Assembly: GCF_001423495.1 (NCBI RefSeq)
Contig: NZ_LMOG01000004.1
Location: 1-64,000 of the forward strand
Source of the DNA: Xanthomonas sp. Leaf131
GTDB taxonomy: Bacteria > Pseudomonadota > Gammaproteobacteria > Xanthomonadales > Xanthomonadaceae
Direction of reading: 5' to 3'
DNA length: 64,000 nucleotides
A program made the translations under genes and the position numbers. Within the stretch, counting starts at the first letter, position 1. Each line of letters starts with the position of its first letter. Positions 57,982 through 64,000 of the stretch are shown one piece after another. The notes beneath the pieces are model-generated. The model did no database searches, had not been told where the DNA came from, and saw only the letters and a list, made by a program, of their open reading frames with translations.

Positions 57982-58866
57982 ATGCAGTGGAAGCAACGTT
58001 GGGGCTTGGGCATTTTGTTGGCAATGGCGAGTGTCAACGGCGTGCAGGCAGTTCCCAGTGCCGCGCAGGTACAGGCACAGATGGAGGCCAGCATGAATAT
58101 CGCAGGCGAATTGACGCTGACCCCGGACGGCACCGTCACGACGGTCAAGCTCACCGACGAAGCAAGCCTGCCGCCAGTGGTCCGCGACCGCGTCAAACAA
58201 TCGATCGCCTCCTGGCGCTTCGATCCTGTCAAAGACGATGGAAGCGCATTGCCCGCGCAATTGCTGATGAATCTGCTGCTGGTCGCCAAGCCGGGCGATA
58301 ACAACACGTATGCGGTATCGATTCGCAGCGCGCATTTCGGCAGCGAGGAGCAAGGTGCAGCCAGCGTTGCTGCCAAAGACATGCCGCCGCCCGCCTATCC
58401 CGAGCATGCGTTTCGAGAAGGTGCGACAGGGGTGGTGTATCTGCTGCTCAAGATCGGCCGCGATGGCATGGTCGAGGATCTGGTCGCAGAGCAGGTCAAC
58501 CTGACTACGCTGGCACCGGAATCCAAGCGCCCACGCTGGCGCAAGGCGTTTGCCGATGCTGCAATCGCCAAGGCGCGACGCTGGACATTTGTGCCGCCAA
58601 CGCAAGGCGCCGAGGCCGATGCGCCGTACTGGGTCATGCGGGTTCCGGTCACCTTCGACATCGAAACCTGGCCAGGCAATCTGATCGCTGCAAAGCAAGC
58701 CAAAAAGTGGCAATCCTATTTGCCGGGCCCGCGTCAGCCGGCGCCCTGGCACGAACAGCGCGGTGCGTCAGCATCGACCGACAGTCCGGATGCGCTGCCG
58801 GGCAGTGGCTTGTTCTCCGCACGCGGAGAAGGTGTGCGCCTGGTGACGCCGCTGCAAGGCAGTTAA
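57982..58866 (+). CDS. Secreted protein with TonB C-terminal domain
   Basis: The 294-residue product starts with a signal peptide-like segment (about 1-23, ending NGVQAV) rather than the long anchor and Pro-rich spacer of true TonB. Residues about 133-215 match the TonB C-terminal fold (MPPPAYPEHAFREGATGVVY, LLKIGRDGMVEDLVAEQVN, ARRWTFVPP). Another such unit may lie at 38-85 (GELTLTPDGTVTTVKL, SIASWRFDPV). It is therefore probably a periplasmic energy-transducer-like protein of unknown partner. Its start overlaps no other gene; the spacing after aceK is 61 bases. Confidence 0.78.
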   Translation: MQWKQRWGLGILLAMASVNGVQAVPSAAQVQAQMEASMNIAGELTLTPDGTVTTVKLTDEASLPPVVRDRVKQSIASWRFDPVKDDGSALPAQLLMNLLLVAKPGDNNTYAVSIRSAHFGSEEQGAASVAAKDMPPPAYPEHAFREGATGVVYLLLKIGRDGMVEDLVAEQVNLTTLAPESKRPRWRKAFADAAIAKARRWTFVPPTQGAEADAPYWVMRVPVTFDIETWPGNLIAAKQAKKWQSYLPGPRQPAPWHEQRGASASTDSPDALPGSGLFSARGEGVRLVTPLQGS

Positions 58867-59006
58867 GCGCGAAGCCAACATCAGCGCGACTGGCGAAGCT
58901 ACCTCACGTCTGTTTCTTGCAGAGCGGATGGTCTTGGTCTTTCGTTGCGGCGCGGGTTATCTGAGGCTTGGCTGCAAGGCCGCTGAGCTGCGACTTGGCT
59001 GCAGGG

Positions 59007-59272
59007 CCCTTGCCCGCCCACCATCGCGGGACACGCTGCAAGTACATCCTTGTAAGCTCTGACGCGGCATCCATGCCGCGTAAGGTCCCGCGACGGTGTG
59101 CGGGCAAGGACCCATCGAGATGGTCGGTGTTTATGGCTTTCAACAACGCAACCAGCAGACTTTCTGGTGCGGTGACCTTGCCGATTGCGGGCCGTGTGGC
59201 GGCATGGATGCCGCCACCGAGCCCCCAGGGACGGGTTTACGGCGTGTCCCGCGAGCGGCGAGGGCACCGCGC
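59007..59272 (+). repeat. Composite palindromic repeat, copy 3 (complete)
   Basis: Unit A (59007-59110) with arms CCCTTGCCCGCCCACC and GTGTGCGGGCAAGG, a spacer with ATGGTCGGTG and GGCTTTCAACAACGC, and a complete unit B (59166-59272) ending GGCGAGGGCACCGCGC. It sits between the converging TonB-domain gene and rho. Confidence 0.88.
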
Positions 59273-59615
59273 ACTCGATCAACCAGGCTTTTGATTGCAT
59301 CCAATAAGATACGGCTAATAAACCTGCTGCGCTCAACACCATGCGAATGCGGGAATGCTCGAAATCAGGCTGTACTACTCATCCACGGCGGTTCCTGCGC
59401 GCTGTCCACACCCACCTCATGACTGCTCGCTACGGTGTATTGGTCGTTCTGTATCGAGTCGTCGTGTAGTAAATATCGACTTAATCCATGTCGAAGGAAT
59501 ATGTGGGGCGCGCCATTATCTAATGAGGTGCGGTCATCAAAAATAATGGCGCTAGCGGCCTGAATGCTAGGATCAAGTGACAGCAAGCACACGCCGGATA
59601 CTCCACTCGCAACCA
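59273..59615. other. AT-richer intergenic island before rho
   Basis: This stretch is visibly richer in A and T than its surroundings and contains a perfect inverted repeat, GCGCCATTAT (59510-59519) and ATAATGGCGC (59543-59552). No convincing gene is seen; an open frame of 83 codons on the minus strand (59365-59616) lacks a ribosome binding site and overlaps the rho terminator. Confidence 0.5.
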
Positions 59616-59647
59616 CAAAAAAAGCCCCGCAATGCGGGGCTTTTTCT
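59616..59647. terminator. Intrinsic terminator of rho
   Basis: AGCCCCGC and GCGGGGCT form an 8-bp stem around AAT, with A-runs on one side and TTTTTCTT on the other, so it works in either direction. On the minus strand it lies 22 bases past the rho stop. Confidence 0.9.
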
Positions 59648-59668
59648 TATCGAGAATGCCGACCGAAA

Positions 59669-61579
59669 TCAGCGCTTCATCGAACTGAAGAACTCGTCGT
59701 TGGACTTGGTGGTCTTCATCTTGTCCAGCAGGAATTCCATCGCCGCGATTTCGTCCATCGGGTGCAGCAGCTTGCGCAGGATCCAGATCTTCTGCAGCAG
59801 CTCCGGCTCGATCAACAGATCTTCGCGACGCGTGCCCGAGCGGTTGATGTCGATCGCCGGATACACGCGCTTTTCGGTGATGCGACGGTTCAAATGCACT
59901 TCGCTGTTGCCGGTGCCCTTGAACTCTTCGTAGATCACCTCGTCCATCTTGCTGCCGGTCTCGACCAGCGCCGTGGCGATGATGGTCAGCGAACCGCCTT
60001 CTTCCACGTTACGGGCCGCACCGAAGAAGCGCTTCGGACGGTGCAGCGCGTTGGCGTCCACACCACCGGTGAGCACCTTGCCGGAGCTGGGCACCACGTT
60101 GTTGTAGGCGCGCGCCAGGCGGGTGATCGAGTCGAGCAGGATCACCACGTCCTTCTTGTGTTCGACCAGGCGCTTGGCCCGCTCGATCACCATCTCGGCG
60201 ACCTGCACGTGACGCGCAGCCGGTTCGTCGAACGTGGAGGAGATGACCTCGCCGCGTACGGTGCGCTGCATTTCGGTCACTTCTTCCGGGCGCTCGTCGA
60301 TCAGCAACACGATCATGTGCACTTCGGGATGATTGCTGGTGATGGCCGTGGCCACCTGCTGCATCATCATCGTCTTACCGGCCTTGGGCGGGGAGACGAT
60401 CAGCGCACGCTGGCCCTTGCCCTGCGGCGCCATCAGATCCAGGATGCGGCCGGTGATGTCCTCGGTGGACCCATCGCCACGCTCCAGACGAAAACGGCGG
60501 CGCGGGAACAGCGGGGTCAGGTTCTCGAACAGCACCTTGTTCTTGCTGGCTTCCAGCGGCTCACCGTTGATGGTGTCCACGATCGACAGCGCGAAATAGC
60601 GTTCGCCGTCCTTCGGAAAGCGGATGCGGCCGGACAGATGATCGCCGGTGCGCAGATTGAAGCGACGGATCTGGCTGGGCGAAATATAGGTATCGTCCGG
60701 GCCGGCCAGGTAGCTGGCTTCTGCGGCACGCAGGAAGCCGAAGCCGTCGGGCAGGATTTCCAGTACGCCGTCGGCGGCAACGCCTTCGCCGTGGCGGGTC
60801 AGCACCTTGAGCAGGGCGAAGATCACATCCTGCTTGCGCGCACGCGCCACGCCTTCCTGGATGTTGAGCTGATCGGCGATATCCAGCAGCTTCTGCGCCG
60901 GCATCCGCTTCAGATCGCTCAGCGAATACACCGGAAAGCCATCCGGCACGGCCGGATGCGGACGCGCGATGAAGGGCTCGTTGCTGCCATCGGACGACGG
61001 CATGCCGCCACCGGTTTCGTTACCGAACCGATCGCGCGGCCCACGGTCACGGCGGTTGCGGAACCGGTCACGGCGATTGCCCTGCTGGTTCTGCCCCTGG
61101 CCCTGACCTTGCTGATTCTGGCCGGCGTTCTGACCTTGATCCTGACCTTGACCTTGACCTTGACCTTGTACCTGGGTCTGACCCTGGTTCTGGTTCTGGT
61201 TCTGGTTCTGGCCCCGGCCTTGCGCCTGATTCTGGTTCTGCTGGTTCTGCGCCTGGTTGAAACGCTGTTGCTGCGACTGGCCACCCTCGCGGGATTCGCC
61301 ATGCGTGTCGCTGCCCTGGTTACCCTGACTGGCGCTGGGGGCGTTACCGGCATATGCGCCATCGCTGGACGTCTGCGCCGGTGCCGAATCGGCAGCGTGC
61401 GACGGTGCCTGCGGCGCGCGCGGAACATCAGGCGCGGGGCTGGCGGGCAAGGGCAGGTTGGGCTGTTGCGCGCCACCGTCCTCATTGGCAACGGCGGTCT
61501 TGCTTACGCGCGGCTTGCGCACGCGTTTCTCGACGGGAGCGTCGACGCTCCCGGTATCGGAAGAAGGATGATCGGACAA
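59669..61579 (-). CDS. rho: Transcription termination factor Rho with a Q/N/G-rich N-terminal extension
   Basis: Rho is the hexameric RNA helicase that ends transcription. The conserved core starts near residue 218 ([19 protein letters not shown]), with the RNA-binding fold ([20 protein letters not shown]), the Walker A loop PPKAGKT and Walker B ILLDSITR. The product has 636 residues against 419 in E. coli; the extra 218 are N-terminal. Of these, 101-168 are almost only Gln, Asn and Gly ([23 protein letters not shown]), followed by an Arg/Asp-rich box at 169-184 ([17 protein letters not shown]). It follows trxA, as in many gammaproteobacteria. Confidence 0.95.
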   Translation of the reverse strand: MSDHPSSDTGSVDAPVEKRVRKPRVSKTAVANEDGGAQQPNLPLPASPAPDVPRAPQAPSHAADSAPAQTSSDGAYAGNAPSASQGNQGSDTHGESREGGQSQQQRFNQAQNQQNQNQAQGRGQNQNQNQNQGQTQVQGQGQGQGQDQGQNAGQNQQGQGQGQNQQGNRRDRFRNRRDRGPRDRFGNETGGGMPSSDGSNEPFIARPHPAVPDGFPVYSLSDLKRMPAQKLLDIADQLNIQEGVARARKQDVIFALLKVLTRHGEGVAADGVLEILPDGFGFLRAAEASYLAGPDDTYISPSQIRRFNLRTGDHLSGRIRFPKDGERYFALSIVDTINGEPLEASKNKVLFENLTPLFPRRRFRLERGDGSTEDITGRILDLMAPQGKGQRALIVSPPKAGKTMMMQQVATAITSNHPEVHMIVLLIDERPEEVTEMQRTVRGEVISSTFDEPAARHVQVAEMVIERAKRLVEHKKDVVILLDSITRLARAYNNVVPSSGKVLTGGVDANALHRPKRFFGAARNVEEGGSLTIIATALVETGSKMDEVIYEEFKGTGNSEVHLNRRITEKRVYPAIDINRSGTRREDLLIEPELLQKIWILRKLLHPMDEIAAMEFLLDKMKTTKSNDEFFSSMKR

Positions 61580-61784
61580 GTGCTTGATTCCTCGCTAAGA
61601 GTGCGAGCGCCCGGCTGGGGGGCGAACTATGGTGATGGGGGTCTAGAAGACGTTTCTAGAAAGCTACGGTCTAGAGGGGTACGGCGGCGCACGAACGTGC
61701 TCCGGATCAACTGACACTATCACCGCTGCGCGTAACCGCGCAAGCGTCTGCCAGAGCAGGATTTAACTGCTGGCGAAACATCGG

Positions 61785-61807
61785 GGGCGCCCATCGCTGG
61801 GACGCCC
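61785..61807 (-). terminator. Hairpin between trxA and rho
   Basis: GGGCGTCCCA and TGGGCGCCC can pair around GCGA on the minus strand, six bases after the trxA stop. The T-tract is poor, so it may only attenuate readthrough into rho, whose start is 206 bases further on. Confidence 0.4.
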
Positions 61808-61813
61808 GCTCGC

Positions 61814-62155
61814 TCAGGCGGCCGCGCCGCCCAGGGTCTTGTCGATCATCTGGGTCAGCTGGCCCTTGCCAACCGCCCCGATCTGGGTCGCCTGCACTTG
61901 CCCGTCCTTGAACAGCAGCAGCATCGGGATCGACCGCACGTGATACTTGATGGCCAAGGCGCGGTTCTGGTCCACATTGACCTTGGCAACCTTGAGTCTG
62001 CCCTGGTATGTATCGGCCAGATCGTCCAGTACAGGGGCGATCATCTTGCACGGGCCACACCATTCGGCCCAGAAATCCACCAGGACCGGTTCGCCGGATT
62101 GCAGTACAGCTGTATCGAAGTCGGCATCGCCGACATGTTGAACCTTGTCGCTCAC
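61814..62155 (-). CDS. trxA: Thioredoxin 1
   Basis: Thioredoxin reduces disulfides in cytoplasmic proteins using electrons from thioredoxin reductase. The 113-residue protein has the WCGPC active site in [14 protein letters not shown] and the cis-Pro in RSIPMLLLF. The start is a GTG at 62155, seven bases after GGAGACCC; an upstream ATG frame would add seven unlikely residues. It is divergent from rhlB and precedes rho, the order also seen in E. coli. Confidence 0.95.
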   Translation of the reverse strand: MSDKVQHVGDADFDTAVLQSGEPVLVDFWAEWCGPCKMIAPVLDDLADTYQGRLKVAKVNVDQNRALAIKYHVRSIPMLLLFKDGQVQATQIGAVGKGQLTQMIDKTLGGAAA

Positions 62156-62353
62156 GTTGGGTCTCCTGGAAACCAAAACGGCCCACCCGAACGGGCAGGC
62201 CGCTACATTGCGTTAAACTGGGGCATTGCGCGACTGAATCAAGTGTCAGTCCTGAAGCCGCGCTGTCCGCCACAACAGCCGCAGTTTGCGACGCTGTCGG
62301 CATCGATGCAAGCCGCGCCCGGGCTGCCCAGGGCGCCTCACGAAGACGGAATA

Positions 62354-64000
62354 ATGAGCGACAAACCGCTGACCGATTTGACTTTTTCCACGTTCGACCT
62401 GCATCCGGCGCTGATCGCCGGGCTGGAGAGCGCCGGGTTCACCCGCTGTACCCCGATCCAGGCGTTGACCCTGCCGGTGGCGCTGCCCGGCGGCGATGTC
62501 GCCGGCCAGGCCCAGACCGGCACCGGCAAGACCCTGGCGTTTCTGGTGACGGTGGTGAACCGCCTGCTGAACCGCCCGGCGCTGGCCGACCGCAAGCCGG
62601 AAGACCCGCGCGCGCTGATCCTGGCCCCGACCCGCGAACTGGCGATCCAGATCCACAAGGACGCGGTCAAGTTCGGCGCCGACCTGGGGCTGCGCTTTGC
62701 GCTGGTCTACGGCGGGGTGGACTACGACAAGCAGCGCGAGCTGCTGCAGCAGGGCGTGGACGTGATCATCGCCACCCCGGGCCGGCTGATCGACTACGTC
62801 AAGCAGCACAAGGTGGTCTCACTGCACGCCTGCGAGATCTGCGTGCTGGACGAAGCCGACCGCATGTTCGACCTGGGCTTCATCAAGGACATCCGCTTCC
62901 TGCTGCGGCGCATGCCCGAGCGCGGCACCCGCCAGACGTTGCTGTTCTCGGCCACGCTCAGCCACCGCGTGCTCGAGCTCGCCTACGAGCACATGAACGA
63001 GCCGGAAAAGCTAGTGGTCGAGACCGAGACCATCACCGCCGCACGGGTGCGCCAGCGCATCTACTTCCCCTCCGACGAAGAGAAGCAGACGCTGCTGTTG
63101 GGCTTGCTGTCGCGTAGCGAAGGCGCGCGCACCATGGTGTTCGTCAACACCAAGGCGTTCGTCGAGCGGGTGGCACGCACGCTGGAGCGACATGGCTACC
63201 GGGTCGGCGTGTTGTCCGGCGATGTGCCGCAGAAGAAGCGCGAGTCGCTGCTCAACCGCTTCCAGAAGGGCCAGCTGGAGATCCTGGTCGCCACCGACGT
63301 GGCCGCGCGCGGCCTGCACATTGATGGCGTCAAGTACGTCTACAACTACGACCTGCCGTTCGATGCCGAAGACTACGTGCACCGCATCGGCCGTACCGCG
63401 CGTCTGGGCGAAGAAGGCGATGCGATCAGCTTCGCCTGCGAGCGCTATGCGATGAGCCTGCCGGACATCGAGGCGTATATCGCGCAGAAGATCCCGGTCG
63501 AGCCGGTGACCTCCGAGCTGCTGATCCCGTTGCCGCGTGTGGCACGCGTGCCGGTGGAAGGCGAAGAGGCCGACGACGACGCTGGCGACAGCGTGGGCAC
63601 CATTTTCCGTGAAGCGCGCGAACAGCGTGCAGCCGAAGAACAGCGTCGCGGCGGTGGCCGTAGTGGCCCGGGTGGCGCTTCGCGCAGCGGCAGCAGCAGT
63701 GGCGGTGGTCGCCGTGACGGCGGCAGTGCCGATGGCAAGCCGCGTCCGCGCCGCAAGCCGCGTGTCGAAGGCGACGTTGCCGCCGAGACGGCAACCGTTG
63801 CCGCAGCGTCGGAGACGCCTGTGGTCGCCGCAGCGTCTGCCAAAGCGCCGTCGACCATCGTGGCCGATGCCGAGCGCGCACCGCGCAAGCGTCGCCGTCG
63901 TCGCAACGGCCGTCCGGTCGAAGGTGCCGAGCCTGCAGTGGCGTCCACACCGGTTGCCGCGCCGGCTGCACCGCGCAAGCCGACCCAGGTGGTCGCAAAG
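62354..64000 (+). CDS. rhlB: ATP-dependent RNA helicase RhlB (3' end beyond the window)
   Basis: RhlB unwinds RNA for the RNase E degradosome. The 549 residues present include the Q motif ([13 protein letters not shown]), Walker [13 protein letters not shown] in [12 protein letters not shown] in LLFSATL, and HRIGRTAR at about 360. After about 400 the protein becomes a basic, low-complexity tail ([20 protein letters not shown], then RRRRRNGRP with Ala/Pro). The frame is still open at 64000. Family members without this tail have about 420 residues, so the extension is long. The upstream AGACGGA site is near the ATG at 62354. Confidence 0.93.
   Translation, partial: MSDKPLTDLTFSTFDLHPALIAGLESAGFTRCTPIQALTLPVALPGGDVAGQAQTGTGKTLAFLVTVVNRLLNRPALADRKPEDPRALILAPTRELAIQIHKDAVKFGADLGLRFALVYGGVDYDKQRELLQQGVDVIIATPGRLIDYVKQHKVVSLHACEICVLDEADRMFDLGFIKDIRFLLRRMPERGTRQTLLFSATLSHRVLELAYEHMNEPEKLVVETETITAARVRQRIYFPSDEEKQTLLLGLLSRSEGARTMVFVNTKAFVERVARTLERHGYRVGVLSGDVPQKKRESLLNRFQKGQLEILVATDVAARGLHIDGVKYVYNYDLPFDAEDYVHRIGRTARLGEEGDAISFACERYAMSLPDIEAYIAQKIPVEPVTSELLIPLPRVARVPVEGEEADDDAGDSVGTIFREAREQRAAEEQRRGGGRSGPGGASRSGSSSGGGRRDGGSADGKPRPRRKPRVEGDVAAETATVAAASETPVVAAASAKAPSTIVADAERAPRKRRRRRNGRPVEGAEPAVASTPVAAPAAPRKPTQVVAK

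Noticed and set aside
59365-59616. An 83-codon minus-strand frame before rho
   Set aside because: No ribosome binding site, overlap with the rho terminator and no recognisable sequence.
61076-61279. Simple-sequence tract as a sign of sequencing error
   Set aside because: The tract stays in frame with rho throughout and the flanking protein is intact, so it is a coding low-complexity region.

Overview
The window looks like a GC-rich gammaproteobacterial chromosome of the Xanthomonadaceae, most likely Xanthomonas. This rests on recognition of the proteins and gene orders (aa3 oxidase operon, rpsU-yqeY-dnaG block facing tsaD, trxA-rho divergent from rhlB), the monomeric isocitrate dehydrogenase near aceK, and intergenic GGGAATC heptamer runs. 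I cannot name the species from sequence alone. No CRISPR array, insertion sequence, prophage or tRNA was recognised; this is mostly ordinary core chromosome with repeat-rich intergenic spaces.

Layout. 1-770: the tail of an rRNA operon (5S rRNA, terminator), then a 100-bp tandem duplication carrying the start of mutM and a mutM fragment of 52 codons. 813-4013: bifunctional proline dehydrogenase PutA. 4303-12840: a complete aa3-type cytochrome c oxidase locus (subunits II, I, III, copper chaperone CtaG, SURF1, a Sco-like thioredoxin-fold protein, heme A synthase, heme O synthase and small membrane proteins). 13043-15891: a thioredoxin-like lipoprotein and a bile-acid-symporter-like transporter. 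16004-21681: the macromolecular synthesis region (dnaG, yihY, yqeY, rpsU, divergent tsaD), then folB. 21940-27234: a GH3 glucosidase, a soluble aldose dehydrogenase and small envelope or stress-type proteins.

28706-34742 holds six genes that can be read together as a peptidoglycan-peptide processing cluster: L,D-transpeptidase with an amino-acid permease; NlpC/P60 endopeptidase with an L-Ala-D/L-Glu-type epimerase; and, on the other strand, a lipoprotein amidase and a VanX-like dipeptidase. 34896-39854: a zinc-ribbon protein, two secreted EF-hand proteins, a HAD hydrolase and a 2-oxoadipate dioxygenase/decarboxylase (HglS type). 40705-48559: an MdtABC-like RND efflux operon, divergent from an M20 amidohydrolase with a nested palindrome between them. 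50295-58866: queF, a LysM protein, a lipoprotein, monomeric NADP-IDH, a LysR regulator, aceK and a secreted TonB-domain protein. 59669-64000: rho with a long Q/N/G-rich N-terminus, trxA, and rhlB running off the window end.

The most notable non-coding content is a family of about 105-bp imperfect palindromes arranged as inverted pairs in an element of about 266 bp (three loci plus a solo copy), a 135-bp hairpin element with a degenerate relative, and GGGAATC arrays at gene ends. One array is read into the C-terminus of TsaD.
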